From assembly GCA_038501195.1 (NCBI GenBank), contig JBBPUQ010000002.1:2294001-2358000 (forward strand): a stretch of DNA of 64,000 nucleotides. The letters are read 5' to 3'. Below are positions 11,944-25,400 of the stretch, one piece after another. The notes under the pieces were generated by a model. It ran no database searches, was not told the DNA's origin, and saw only the letters and a list, made by a program, of their open reading frames with translations. A program made the position numbers and the translations under genes. This DNA comes from Nemania diffusa (Eukaryota > Ascomycota > Sordariomycetes > Xylariales > Xylariaceae). How positions within the stretch are numbered: the first letter of the stretch is position 1; every line of letters begins with the position of its first letter.

Positions 11944-14900
11944 TGGGGTATACGTACATGCGTGGAATAGCATCTGATTGTCTAGTAGCGGGTAGGCGTC
12001 CGGGATAAGAGGGCATTCAAGGGTCATGTGTGGGCTGTTGGTATCATTAGGCTTTACATACTTTTCATATTCCCATTAGCCATTCTATTTTCTACGCCAT
12101 ATTATTGTTATGGTTGGGATGCCCGGGGTGGCTTGGCTCATTTTATGTTATTGCTGCATGAAGGATTCCAAAGCTAGGTGAGGAGGATATAAAAGGGGTG
12201 CGATCGACTCTATGTCCATCCATACGTTTGATAAGCTGGGCCGGTTAGTGGGAAATCTAGTCTACGTCGGGTTTCGATGCGACTTTGGTTGATACATCTC
12301 ATGGAAAAATCATAAAGCACGCTGGATTTGGGTTATACAGGCTCCTAGACACCAGGGCCTCAGCTAGTCTTGGGAGCCGAGTGCCACTGATAGATTCTAT
12401 TCGGTATATATATCATGCACGAATACAAAATAGCTAGAAATGATCAATCTGGAACATTTTCCCCGTCTATCGATATTCTTCTTCCGTAGTTAAAGCTTGA
12501 CCGTTTAGTTCATATAGCCGAAAACCTACAATAGTAATATTAGTAGGACCTAATCACAACGACACTATTCATTCAATGAACTCGCAGTTTTTGCCCATTT
12601 ACTCTCCGGACCACGTAGGACTCTTTCGTTCATGTGTCACCAAGGGATGATTCAGCTTACATCAGATTGTGCTTCTCGTGAAGATGCTGCTCGTCGTACT
12701 ACATGTTACACACTTTAGCCACGCTGGCGCGGCGGTAAGGATTACCTTGTCATTCTCTATTCACTGCATGTTAGAGGGGAGGTACGTATGTCTCAAAAAC
12801 GCCCCAGGGCTAGTTCCACGTTGTTTATTTTCGTCTTGTAGATTCGTGTACGAAGAAAATCCCTCTTGTTTGATAAAAATAATACTCGAAGGTGGGGGGG
12901 CTAGTACCTATCAGTACTGACTTGACGAAATTATATATCTATATCGTGACAATATCTGCGACCTCCGTTTTTCTCCGTATAAGCACGCCACCACGTCAAG
13001 TAGGGTATCTACCCCCTTCACCGCAACTTCTGTGGTACGGGCATAGAGACTTATCCTTCTATGCTCGGGAGGCCGTGGAGGCCGTGACACGCACGACTAC
13101 GCCAACGTACGTATGGCCCGTTGACTAAGTATTCGTTTATGCCCTAGCAGTTGTAGTGGACTAGACCCTCGTCGATGTTCAAATGTAGCGCCGCGAGGAA
13201 CATGGTCACGTTGTGTGGGCCCGAGGCTTTCAGCTGGCTGAGCAGGAAAGCGCGGGCTTCAGTGTTCTGGGATGTTATGGATGAGGAGGGAGAAAAGAAC
13301 CGTGTAGCCATTTTACTCTAACATCACTGCTATATATGAGGCAAAATATGGGCCTTAGGCAGCAAAGGGGGTTAGAGAAATCTCAAGCTTAACTAATTAG
13401 TTACGCCATAATACGAGTCTTCTTAAAACCCAAAATTAGCTAGGGAAATATCATTTTATACCCTCTTTCCTCACGGAAGAAGGAAAGGGGGAAGAAAACG
13501 GCGTAGGAATATGAACGGACACGGGTCAAGTCACGTCTAAGAAGCCCTGCTGGGATCAGACTTGCCACACAGATTTCTTAGAACTGTATGCCTGATTGAG
13601 TGCTTGGGTGTAAAATATTACTTGATTCTTCCGTCTAGATATAGCGTCGTGCAATGACCTCTTTTTCTTAGGGTTGTCGCTCCAGGATTACAGCTTAGGG
13701 GCCTTTGATACGCATCTAGTATCTCAAGAATGAAGAACAAGCGTCACACCTTGAATACTACACCCATCCTATAAAGGAAGCTCCTAGTACACGTGGTGCT
13801 GCACAAGCAGGATTATCACAGATATTACCGGACTACCCACTCTCCAAGAAAGCAGGCGTCAGTAGTTAGTGCTTATGGTAAAAACCTGACCAAAGGTTAG
13901 TCTAAATCTTGGGCGTATCCGGAAGCAAAGGCTGTGCTCTGGGGAATAAGAAACTTGTAGATGTATACTGGGCTGCTGCGGTACGGCATTGTTACTAAGT
14001 GGTCTATGGAGTAGGATGAATATAATGCTTAGGAATAGTATATTATAGCGGGCTATGAACTACTTCCTACTTATCGGTTTGTTTCGGAGCTTGAAAGAAA
14101 TAACGAATAGCTGTATATAGTAGGGTTTAACCGATGTCGTCCGGATCAAGCTACTTTTATATCCCATGGTGCACATCTATGCTCAGGTGTAGACTACCTA
14201 GTTATTTGCTGCTTCGTCACCGGCTACTAAAGCTCACAAATAATAATAGATCATTTAAGGTGGCACTATTTAATATTTCTTTACTGCACACGTATTAGAA
14301 AATGATAGGAATGATTCAGCAGTGGAAGGCACAAGCAATCTCTTGTTGGCTGACTGAATGGACTCTGATAAGCCAGCCTCTCCACTTACCCATATACACA
14401 AACTATCCTCTTGAGTGGTATGAAGCTCGTTAGCATTCTTTTATCTTGATAATCTAGAGTATCGTATTATACACCAGGAATCTAGAACGCGACCCTGCCC
14501 CAGGCAGGTGCGATGTTTACTCCCGCCTCGCAGTACACGTCTGATATAATCCATATTAGTAGGTAACCCTTCCACGTACGACCATAACCTCTGGAAAACT
14601 CGGGATCCCGTCTGCTCTCCCTTAGATAAGCCAGTGAGTGCCGAATTAGTAGTTGGGTCGGTGACGACCAGCGAATCCTTGGTGTTGTACGTATTCTCTT
14701 TTGATAAGTTTTCACCTTTTTGGGCCTGCTTCTCTGTCGCGGGTTGATATGCTTGCTGGAAGAGCTGGGGAGTTTCGAGTAACCGAAAAATCCAAAGGAA
14801 ATCTGAAGAAAGATAAGAGGTGGAAGCTCTAGGTGTTTTAAGAGGTTCTAAATCTAGCCTCAGAACGACTCCCAATCTTGTCTAATACTTCTCGATAAGC

Positions 14901-16025
14901 ACGAGACCTGATCTTCTGCCCTCGGACACCTCAATGTTAGTTCGCATTATTTGTTAGATGCTTCAAACTCTAAGTATATAAGGGAGGATTGAGACTTATA
15001 CAAAGCTTCTATTATCCTATACCACATTGTTGTCTACTATTTTTTATGAAGGATGACGAAAAAGTCCGAGGCTGAAAAGGGAGTCGGCTAGGAAGCATCA
15101 AGATATTTCCTCTATAGACGTTACACTAAGAATCTTTGATATGATAGTACCCCAAATCATTCTGATCTTGAGTTATGAACCATCATATAGCGATAGAGCA
15201 TATGACTTAGCATGGCCCATAGATGTGGAATAGGCAATTTGAGTTGGTTGTCTAGGATGAGATAACGCACTACATAGAGCTCGATAGATTCTTTGCTCTC
15301 AGGAGCAACGTTTTTACTTATCGTTTCCCGCGGGCGTCAATGTTATGGATATTTCGTTAGAGCCTTACTGTACATAAAGAATCGATAACGGAACAGTAGT
15401 ATGAGATTAGATAGTATACGCTATCTTGTTACTAGTCCGGAAGACAGGGCACACTCCCTATCATAGGCTTAAAGTCTAGTGACAGCACATTAGGAACTTT
15501 GCAAGGCATAACATATAAATAATGCTCTCGTTTAGTGCGGCAAATGAATTAGGATGGAACTAAATATAGACACACACTAAGACTCGAAAGCCGCCGAACC
15601 TACGATACTCGGCGGATACTATGTCTAAGACATACACAATGAAAGCATCGACGACCATATCGAGAGACGGACAACTATGCCTTAACCCGATGGCCGCACA
15701 AAGCAACCCCAGCGCGAGAACCGGGGGACGAAACTAAGACGAGGCAAGCCAACGACTAGATGAGGAACGAGATAGCGATAATTCGTAAATAGACACTAGT
15801 AAATTACAACATTATTAACCAGACCCATTTCAACACGACAAACCCACGAACCTGAGGGATACTATTGTCTCTAGCCGCGCGTTAAGGGTTATATGCAATC
15901 GCCCGTGGTCTGCTTCTCCTGGACACCGAAATAATGGTTAATACAACCCAACACTGATCTTGACCCGACTGTCCAAGCATGCAAAATAAATAGCTTATAA
16001 ATCATATACATATTGACGGATGCAA
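11944..16025. other. gene-free, decayed-looking intergenic region
   Basis: About 4 kb without a supportable gene. The proximal 200 bp are likely 3' UTR of the WD40 gene. From about 13.1 to 15.9 kb the sequence is moderately AT-rich with scattered stop codons. One minus-strand ORF of 144 codons (14441-14875) has a protein-like composition, but I could not assign it to a family and found no splice-supported extension. It could be a transposon relic. No terminal repeats were found. Confidence 0.4.
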
Positions 16026-17786
16026 TTATATGTTGATGCCGAGCACGGATGCGCAACCCCAGTGCTGCTCACACTGGCACTGCGTGGTACCATCCTTCCA
16101 AGCATCTGATGTCAGACTGAATAGAACAGCCTTGTCTCCGACAGCCGCAACGATCGACTTAATGGCAGCAGCCTGCTGGCTAAGGCCAGGGACGGCAAGG
16201 CCGAGGGCCTGACCAGCAGAGGGCCACCCAGTCTCCATGATGCGTCCTTCCTTGCCGCTGCAGATGCTGCTAATGATGTCAAGCTGTCCCTTAACGAATT
16301 GACCAGCCTGGGCGGCAGTTGTCTCAGTATTGAAGAAAGCGTGGGCATTGGCACCGACGAAATCAACAACGGGGCAGAGAAGACTAGAGAATTCATCCTG
16401 TTGCCAAATGTTAACAGTCTCGGCAGTGGAGTAGGGTCCGGTGTAGCTAAGCTGTTGCTTGGTCGTGGAGACGAGACTGGCGAGCTCGGCAGGTGTGCAG
16501 TAACCGTGTAGCACGGCCTCGTTACCAACGGAGATCAGCTCCACAATATCCCACTTAGCCCAGGCCTTGATAGCAGCAACCTGCTCAGTAACACTGGGGT
16601 TGGAAGCATCACAACCAGGCTCGTCGACAAAGATACCTAGAATCATCTTGATGCCGTGGGCCTCGCAAGCACTACCAACAAAGTCAAGGGTGCTGCAGTC
16701 AGTCGAGTAGACACGGATTGTGGTGACGCCGGCAGCGGCGATAGCGGCGATGTCCGAATTGACTTGAGACTGCGTCTTGCAGCCACCGCTGGCAGACGTC
16801 TCGTAGGGAGTGTAGGTAACGGCCCAAGGCTTACCTGGCGTACCCTGTCCCGGGGTCTTGCCTGTAGAGCTGGTAGACTTGGGAGGGCTTGAGCTAGAGG
16901 TAGAGGTAGGCGCGGTCTCGGGCTTAGACACCACCGAGGTGACAGCATAAGTTGGGGCCGGGGCAGTAGCCGTCTCGACAGGGTAAGTTACTACTGCGGC
17001 AGGGGTAGTCTCAGCAACGTAAGTAGCTGGGACAGCCTCGCTGGTAGAGGGGGTAGGGATAGCGAAGGGGCAGTAGATGACGGTGCTCGTCTCGTAAATG
17101 GTGGTCACGACCTCCGGTTGAGTGTAGGTACCGGCAGGGTAGCTGGTGACACTTGGAACAGTGACGGTGGTGCCCTCGGTCACAGTGGTGGTAGTGGGAG
17201 CGATAGTATAGGTGCCGGCGGAGGGGCACACATACGTCGTGCTCTCGATCACGCTCGTTGTTACACCTTCGCTAGTCGAAACGGTAGCATAGGGGCAGAC
17301 AATGGTCGTGGCAGTGGTGACGACAGTGGTGACACCGCCGATGGTGTGGGTTCCGGCGGGAACCGAGGTCGTATACGGAACGGCGACTGTCGTGGAATCG
17401 GTCAAGGTAATTGTGGTAGCAGGGAAAGTATAGACACCGGTGGTAGGGCATGTCTGAGCAACTGGCGTAGGCACAACAATCTGCGTGGTCGACACCGTTG
17501 TAGGCGCCGGGGCTGGAACGGAGGGGAAGACGACTGTACTCATTAGCAAATGCCCTCACCGAAAATGCTCACAACTTCAACTCGTTCCAAGTGATGGGAG
17601 GCTCGTTCACATACGGGTAGGCTGGCCGTAGTAGGTGCTGTACACGGTGGTGCAGCCGCAGGTATCCTCAGCTTCGTAACCCTTCTTCGCATGGGCGTGG
17701 GCACCGACATGGTTGTGTCTGTGGTGAACACTGCCAGCGCTGGCACCAGCGGCTAGCGCCGCTACAGCTGCCAAAGTTGCCTTCAT
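16026..17786 (-). CDS. btgE: cell-wall GH17 glucanase-like protein (BtgE family)
   Basis: A two-exon gene. Exon 1 is 17786-17615, the intron is 17614-17534 (81 bp, GTATGT..TACAG), and exon 2 is 17533-16026, giving 559 residues. The N-terminus MKATLAAVAALAAGASA is a signal peptide, followed by a His-rich stretch and CGCTTVYSTYYG. Residues about 58-290 are Thr/Ser/Val-rich, as expected for a heavily O-glycosylated wall region, and contain two similar modules of about 75 residues, each bounded by Cys. The C-terminal GH17 domain (about 300-559) has SVGNEA with acid/base Glu near 396 and METGWPS with nucleophile Glu near 491, so it looks catalytically intact. The family acts on wall beta-glucans; Aspergillus BtgE is the closest type I recall. 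No GPI signal is visible. The splice phases match exactly. Confidence 0.9.
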
Positions 17787-20700
17787 TTTCTAATTCTCAA
17801 AAACTTGTCGGCCTTGAATTCCAATACTATAGATCGTGTATACGAACGGCAATCTGTTCCTCTTCGTGATGTCGTGATGAAAACGAGTGCCCGCTAAAAG
17901 AGTGAAGCGGTGGGTGGGATATCGCAATGGCGAAGGACGAGAGATGGATTGGCGTCAGGCGTGGACATTAAAAGAAGCCGTCTCGTGGAGGAGAGAAGAA
18001 GGGGAAAGGGGGTCATCGTGCAGACAGCAGATCGTTAGTTTTATTACGTGGACCAAGCGCCATGGGTCTTTTGGCGCCAATTTGCCTGGTGTGTTGTTTT
18101 TTTCGGCATGGCGCCGTGAGATGGCACCTCTTTCTTCGTACGGATGGGGCACGCTGCCAGGCTGACCCATCTCAGGGGACCCCCCCCTTGCTCGCGCAGA
18201 TGTATCCTTTTTTTTCTTCTCTTCCGGGTGGATAGTCAGATAGGTACATACCTACACTATGTATGTATGTAGTCTCATCAGAGCCGGGGTAGGTACATAG
18301 CGTAGGTAGCGTAGCGTAGACTTCTAGAGAAGCCTTCACCGTATTATGTGTTAAGATATGGCTTGAGACTGGCTCAAGAATTGAAGGTGACCCGCATGAG
18401 CAGCACATACAAGCAGCACATATGTACACACCGTACTTGTGGCCGCTATTTTCCATGGCTATAGACCGTCTAGGTATTCTTTCTGGTCCGCCTTTGAGTG
18501 TCTAGAGTGACTCCGTAAGAAAGTCACTGAGCTTTCGGTCCTTAAATTTGATAAATGACTGTATACGAATTACAGCCTTGCTTTGAGGATTGACCTTGTA
18601 AGCGACAACGTACTGTGTCATATTCTGTACCTATGTACTGCATAGTATCACAGAGCGCTATGAAAACTGGAGGTGAGTGGCCAAGCCACGAGATGAGAGG
18701 TTCGTTGGTTGGTCGGTCAAAGATTCAAGGCATTGTCTGGTGTTCGGAGAGGATCCTGAGGTGGGATAGCAAGTGGAGGTTCGATTTGAGCTAAGAGGGT
18801 CCGAAGAAGTCGACGAATATTCGAATACAGCTAGAGGATTTTCACGTGCAGGATAAGTGCAGGGATTGTATGGACCGAAGAAATGTAGGGGAGATTGCCC
18901 GAGGTCCAAGCGAAATTGCTTGTTACCACAGTACATAGGTACATGGCCCAAAGTAATCATTACTTCTAAATTCTGTGTCAAACTGTATTGAAATAAGTAT
19001 ACTATACCTGTCTTCCGCTCAAGGCATATCGATCCAACACTCAATTCCAAGAGTCTTGCAACTATGCGACTATACGCAGTACTTCAATGTAGGACGCAAA
19101 CACGAGAACTGAGCATCACCGCTATATCGTGCGCTAGTACTCTGTAGGCCTATGCGTATACGTAAAGAGACTTGGCTATTCTACCCAATAGAATAAGCAG
19201 TAGCCAAACTACATACCTTTTATTCTGTCAGTTTCCTACACCGTAAAACTAGCAGAGTTACGTTTATACATAAGTACAATATGGCATACATAGGTATAAG
19301 CTTAGCTATATAATTTAAACTGCATACATACATACATACATACAGGTAACCTAATGTGATGAAGCCAATGATACTGATCGTTTCTTAGTCAGGGCTGGCT
19401 GGATCGGGGTTTAGTCAGGACCCTGGTACCTGCATTGACTTGCTGTCTTAAAGGCGGGGCAAACATCTCGTACCTGCATTTAGCGCCCACATGCCTACCA
19501 CCGCCACGAACTAGCCGTAATCCGTGTAGGGTAACTGGTATCCACATGTAGCCCCTTTTGGAGCTTTCAAGTTTCAACTACCTACCTACTTGTACCTAGT
19601 TCGCCCGGTTACAGCGCCTTTCTTCCTCTTTTTAACCGGGGATTGTTCCCCAAACAAGAACGATGGTACAAATCTATAGGATTAACCACAACCTTATAGG
19701 TCCTATGGGCATATTAAATCCTTTGACTTCTATATGACCGTGGTAGTATGTATTTGAGCTACGTTATACGTACATCCCCCTACCTGACTTGTGCATACCA
19801 ACTAGTATACACTAAGCAGGCTGTAGGTTGATCATTATGTATGGAATTTTAGTGACCAAAGGTTCTTTTGGCCCTGTGTATGTACTCTGTAGGCACTACC
19901 TGTCTACGTACGGAACAATAATCATTATTGAATGTGTTATTTACATATAGAGAAAATACTAATTTGATTAGACGTTGTCTAGGAGATGTGCAACCCTTTG
20001 TTATACTTTTCCAATCAGATAGAGAAGAATAATAACAAGAATAAGGGACGGGGCGAAATTCAAGATTGCCAAGCCCATCCGACCTTTTCTTAGATTGACT
20101 TTTGCCGTGGTGCTTTCACCCTAATTATGGTTTCACAAATATTCCCGGTTTCTATTCCGGTGACCGATCAGCTGTCCGACGCAAGTCCACGCAGGGCGAG
20201 ACCAGCACCTTTCCCCACAGCCCCAAAAATCAAGCTTTCCAAAAGGGGATACCTACATCCTACCACTGTAGATATCTACCTGCCTAGGTATATGTAGGTC
20301 TTTACTCATATAGAATACCTACCTGTCTACCAGTAAATAAATACGAGCTGCTGGGATTTTCGTTTGGCACCCCATCACCTGTGTACCTATTTTCACCATT
20401 TAATGGTGCTTACCGTTGTTGCATCAGCCTGGCATCAACCTGCTGGACTGGCTTGCAATATATAACGGCTTGATGTCAGGTCACCTCTACATACAACACA
20501 AATTGTTTGCTTAAGCCACTAATTGTAATAGTTCGGACATTAATATGATGCTCTAAGCTCTTGTGACATTTTCTACCTATCACCGTACTCCCTATGTTTC
20601 AGGTTTCAGGTACATAGAGAAAGATTAGGTAAGTAGGGTACTTTCTCAAGGTAATTGGGTAAGGTAATCTCTGAAGTCCTAATTCTCCTGCGTGGAAATT

Positions 20701-20929
20701 CTCAGCTCGTTCTGTCGATTGAGGCTGAACCTAACTTTCTCTTATAGCTCTTCTATGCTGACATATAAGAGAAGGTTAGAGCGCGGCTGTCTCATAGTAT
20801 TAAGCTCTATGCGCTCCCTCTTCATTTGATATCACTGTTTTCGTCCTTATTCTACCATCGTAACTTTCACATCTGCAACAGGGCAGTCAGGGCAGCTGAT
20901 AAGAGAAAGAGGCCGATCTAGTTATCTGG
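17787..20929. other. gene-free intergenic region
   Basis: No gene could be supported. The first few hundred bases upstream of 17786 should hold the GH17 gene promoter. Elsewhere there are TACCTA/TAGGTA words, a CATA repeat at about 19325-19344 and moderately AT-rich DNA. A 130-codon minus-strand ORF at 18658-19050 has no recognisable features and is probably chance. Confidence 0.45.
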
Positions 20930-21451
20930 TTAGCCAATGATACAGGGTGGTTTATGTACACCACAAATGCTTACCGATACACCAGTTACAACACCATTGC
21001 CGTGAAATGGCTGGCTGGTAGTGACACTAATATTGGGCTTATTCATTCCTCCCGTGCCCATTGCACCCATGTTCATAATCGTCATGGAGTGTTTCTCAGC
21101 TATGGAGGGCATGGCAGCCGTGTGTGTCACGGCTGGGCAGCTGGTTGTCACCGAAGAACCAACGACCGCTGTAATACCCCCGCCAGTATAGGTATAAGTT
21201 GGCATAGACGAGCCATTCACGACCCTAGTATTAGAGCTAATATGTGCGCTCACTCTGTTATGCGTAGCCATCATTGCAGGATTAGTGACGTCGATGGCTG
21301 AGTCCGAGGTTGCTGTAATAATAGTATCGCTATTGGCAGCTGGAGTCATCGAGGCGAGCATACTGCTACCATCTATGTCTCCACCCATTCGGTTCGTCTG
21401 GGCGAAAGGAAGGCTAGCTAAGGCTAGGATTGCAGCGCTTTTCATGGCCAT
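20930..21451 (-). CDS. small secreted Ser/Thr-rich protein, unknown function
   Basis: As read, the product is 173 residues. It starts MAMKSAAILALASLPFAQT, a good signal peptide with likely cleavage near residue 18-20. The mature part is rich in Ser, Thr, Met, Gly and Val and has few charges and only three Cys. No family was recognised. The 3' end is uncertain. A GTAAGC donor lies at about 20973, with a GGCTAAC branch-like site and a TTATCAG acceptor near 20896 downstream; splicing there would replace the last 14 residues by Leu-Pro and stop. It could be a surface glycoprotein or an effector-like protein, but only the signal peptide and composition support this. Confidence 0.5.
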   Translation of the reverse strand: MAMKSAAILALASLPFAQTNRMGGDIDGSSMLASMTPAANSDTIITATSDSAIDVTNPAMMATHNRVSAHISSNTRVVNGSSMPTYTYTGGGITAVVGSSVTTSCPAVTHTAAMPSIAEKHSMTIMNMGAMGTGGMNKPNISVTTSQPFHGNGVVTGVSVSICGVHKPPCIIG

Positions 21452-22455
21452 GTTTACTTGGGTGCTGTACTAGGATCGAGGATAATTAGACGAATGACGA
21501 TTATAACTAGGTCGATGGAGGAGAAATGGCTTGGATAGATCACGAAGTAGGTAACGAGTTAAAGAGCTTCTCTTATGGATAGAGTATTACTTAGTGCTTT
21601 TAACGTCATGCTATATTATATACCTACAAGTTGAGGAGATTCCAGAGAGTGACAGGGGTAGGCTTTGCTACATTCCAGAACCTGCTCAGAGGGGGGCCGG
21701 AGGAGGGGGGGGGGTTGTCTTCCTTTCCTAGTTGCAACCAACGGGCGGTGGTTGAAAGCAGAGATATGCGTCTCACATGGTTCATGCGATCGAGACCTTC
21801 GAAAACAGAATAGTCCTTGGAATTTGTTCATATCAGGTTCGAGACGGAGGCGGCCTGCACAGATTTATTACGAATTGTCGTATTTAGCAAAATTGTATGA
21901 GGATCGAAGAACACCTACCTAAGGGGGGGGGGACCCGGTTTTGGGACACGCTGGAACCTGCGTGTTTCCTACGTCGCCCTGTCGATTTTTCGTTATTGTA
22001 TTACATGTATTATATAATAATGTTATAACAACTGCATAACTAGCTTATATTGCCAGGCCAGAACTCCTGCTGTATATCAAAATAATAATGCAGCTTTTTT
22101 TTTAATATTTACTTCAGCAGAGCTTTAATATTGTTGTTAGTTATAACATTTTATATAATATAACACTGAACTAAAATGGTCTGGCCGGCACAGTAGAGGG
22201 AGAAAAATACTGTTAACAGTAGCGTGTCCCAATATAAGTGGGGTCACCACTTGCAGATACATAATGGAGTGGCAGAAAGCTCGACACCAGCTGTCCCAAT
22301 ACAATGACACCTGGCCAGCAATCAGATTAAGACATTGCCATTCACTCATCGCCATTGGCCATCGGCTATCCAAAATTTTGCTAACATCAAATATGCACCA
22401 AATCTCACTGCATCTCAACATCGTTCTTTCCTCACACCACTAATTGGAACTCGGA
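21452..22455. other. intergenic region with G-runs and an AT-rich stretch
   Basis: No gene was seen. Two long G tracts occur (about 21690-21717 and 21924-21933). An AT-rich stretch follows at about 21990-22170. The last 200-300 bp should contain the promoter of the downstream exoribonuclease gene. Confidence 0.45.
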
Positions 22456-25400
22456 ATGAAGATGCTGAAAGCATCGGGTCTGTCGTACGTCTGCTGGCGA
22501 TGTGCAGCCCGACAGTTGCGCACACCACCTGTGGCGGGGACCCTGTACAAGGCGTCTCGATACACCAACTTAGCATTTAGAAGAGTAATGAAAACCGAGC
22601 CAGCTACCTCACGTATCGATACTAATCCGTCGATGTAGGGACTAGCAACTGTTAACCACACAGATTCAATTTATGATGCTGAGGGCAAGCTCTCTGCTGT
22701 TGAGGAAAAGCCAGTCTCTAAACTCTCTATTCGTCAACGTCTCAAGATATGGGAAGAGGAGAATCCGACCCAAGGAGAGGCAATGCTTGGTGACTATGCA
22801 GACGAGGGAGACTTAATTAATAATCTTACTCGCCCGCAGAATGTGGGCATGGTACAACTCGACACTGATAGTAGCTCACCCTTATTCGCTGGTGACGAAA
22901 TGGTAGATCTGCGTTCTAATGATGCTATGTTGAATGCTGGCGACCTGGTCGAGCTGAAGTGCGTTCCCTGCTTCTTTCTCTCGTATCTCTGTTGTGCTAA
23001 TACAATGGTCATAGCTCCGAGAGTTCAAGGCGACCCGTTCTCGCTATTTGTCTAGGTCGTATCAACGGCTATGAACATTTTTACACCATCAGTGGGAAAT
23101 GGTTTTCGGCCTTAGGCGTCACGGCACTATTTGTCGTTGAAAATTTCGCAGCACTAAGTGAACTTGAAGAAGTCATTGCGGCACTACCCCCGGCCGGAGT
23201 ACCATACGAGGAACTGAATATTCTCCAAGACCTCGGAGAAGGCCCATCACGAGCCGCAGGAGCAGTGCTTTTGCGCAAAATGTTACTCTTCGCCCAGACT
23301 GCTGAGGCTGTGTACCAGGCAAATGCCGGTACTCTTGACGCCTCCAGCTCATTCATAGGGGACCCTATTAAGCATCGATATCTAACATTGCATGAGATCA
23401 CCGATCTTCTACTCCCAAATACGGATAAACACGGCGGCAAGTTTAGCACCGAATCTCTATATGCGGTCCATCGAGCACTACTTCAGGACGAGGTATTTTT
23501 CAGACCACTTCGCCACGCTGGACATAAAAGATCGTACTTGTTTGAAGTCAGTCCACTTTCGGAGGTTCGTATCATACAAAACGCCGAGAAGACTGTACGA
23601 GATTATCTAGATAACAAGGGCCATCATAATTCCGCCAAGTCAAAAACTGAATCCCCTGTTGAATCCTTTGTGAGAAACGCACGATGGATGATTGACGAAA
23701 GCCGAAAAAGCCGGGAGTGGTCACAAAATGGTATTATCGGGCCGTCTTCAAAGCCAGTACAAGTGAAACCAGATTGGTCTGCTACAGATTTGGAGCTTTT
23801 ACAATTCATTGAGCTCTGGGCTAGCTACCAAAAATTCCCACAATATTCATCTCTACAAGCCATAGGCTCTGCTCTCCTGCGGGCTGTTGGTCGATATCAG
23901 GAAGATCAAGGATATCTGCCATCTACGGGCTGGACTCTCCTCCAGGAAGTTGGATGGATACCACCGTGGGAGATTCCCGCTCGTTATAGTGTACGATTCC
24001 CAGGCGTTGAGATCAAACGGGGAGGTAGCTACGATCGTCCCTTTATGGGCATGCTTGACAGGCACCTAAAGCGGGATAGGCTGGCACTTATCCGGAAACC
24101 TCTGAGCGATACTACGGCCTATTGTATTGACGATATCACGGCCCGTGAGATCGATGACGCGGTGTCTCTCGAACGAACTTCGAATCCAGAGGAATATTGG
24201 ATTCACGTACACGTTGCAGATCCATCATCATCATTCGGCGCCGATACACCGGTCGCCAAATACGCAGAGCTTATCCCCGAAGCGATTTACCTCCCAGGTC
24301 ATATTGAGCCTATGCTACCTGAGAGTTTTATTCATGATCGATTTTCTCTAGCCCCCGATAGACCTTGCCTTACGTTCAGTGCGCTAGTAAACATGGATGG
24401 CGTTGTTCGAAAAGAGAAGATCACCGCTAACACCCTGAAGGAGGTTGTTTACATGACATACGAAGATGCCGCTTCAGCCATTGGTGAGGTTAGGGAGCGC
24501 GCATTCTCTGAAGACGCGCAGTGGAGCCTTGGTGCAACGCAAGATGCTGAACCGGCGAATAGGAAGATGACTTCACCTGATAACTTGACGGACGCCCAGA
24601 AGAATGATCTTAGTATCCTTTCCAAACTTGGGAAAGCAATCCAGGCCAAACGGTTAGAGAAAGGGGCAACGCCATTTTTCCTGCCTCGCCCGACAGCAAC
24701 TGTTAATTTCAGCGGCGTTGAGCAGAAAGAGTCAGATGGCTTCATTACTGCCTTCGGGGACCCTTCGATTCACATCCACTATTCTCAACACTCTGGGACT
24801 GACCTAGTCGAGAACGCTATGAAGCTAGCAAACGAAATCGCCGCTCGTTGGTGTCACGAGCGAGATATCCCTATCCCTTATCGCACGCAACCTCACGCGA
24901 TACGCAATGCGGCTCTTGTCCAGCAATATGCACGTGATGTGCTGAACCCCATGCTGAATTCAGGAATCCGTCCAGATGAGAAAGTGTGGAAGCAGATTCA
25001 GTCACTAATCGGCGTCGACGAGGTCTCGACGACACCAGGGCCACACTTCACATTAGGTAGTGACATGTACACGAAAGCGACATCGCCACTGCGACGCTTT
25101 GGCGATCTGATCGTGCACTGGCAGATCGAAGCGGCGCTGCTGGAAGAGAGCAGCTTAGGACGCAAGCTTAAAAAAGGCGGCAAGATGCCTGGTGACGATC
25201 TCTCGTTCCTACCATTCGACCGTGAGCGCCTTAACCGAATGCTACCAATGCTACGCCTCCGCGAGAAGCAGGCCCGTACCCTCACCAACATCGACGGCGC
25301 CGACCAGTGGATCCTGCAGGCATTAGTGCGCGCCTGGCGGTTCAAGGAGGCCTCACTGCCCGAGACGTTTAAGCTTACTGTGACGCACTTGACTTCAACA

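Noticed and set aside
14935..15026. Possible solo LTR (TGTTAG..ACCACA with a TATATAAG box)
   Set aside because: No flanking duplication and no second copy in the window; TG..CA ends are expected by chance.
17118..17546. Gly/Ser/Asp-rich plus-strand ORF of 142 codons
   Set aside because: It is the antisense shadow of the Thr/Val-repeat part of the GH17 gene.
18658..19050. 130-codon minus-strand ORF
   Set aside because: Composition and lack of any motif fit a chance frame in intergenic DNA.
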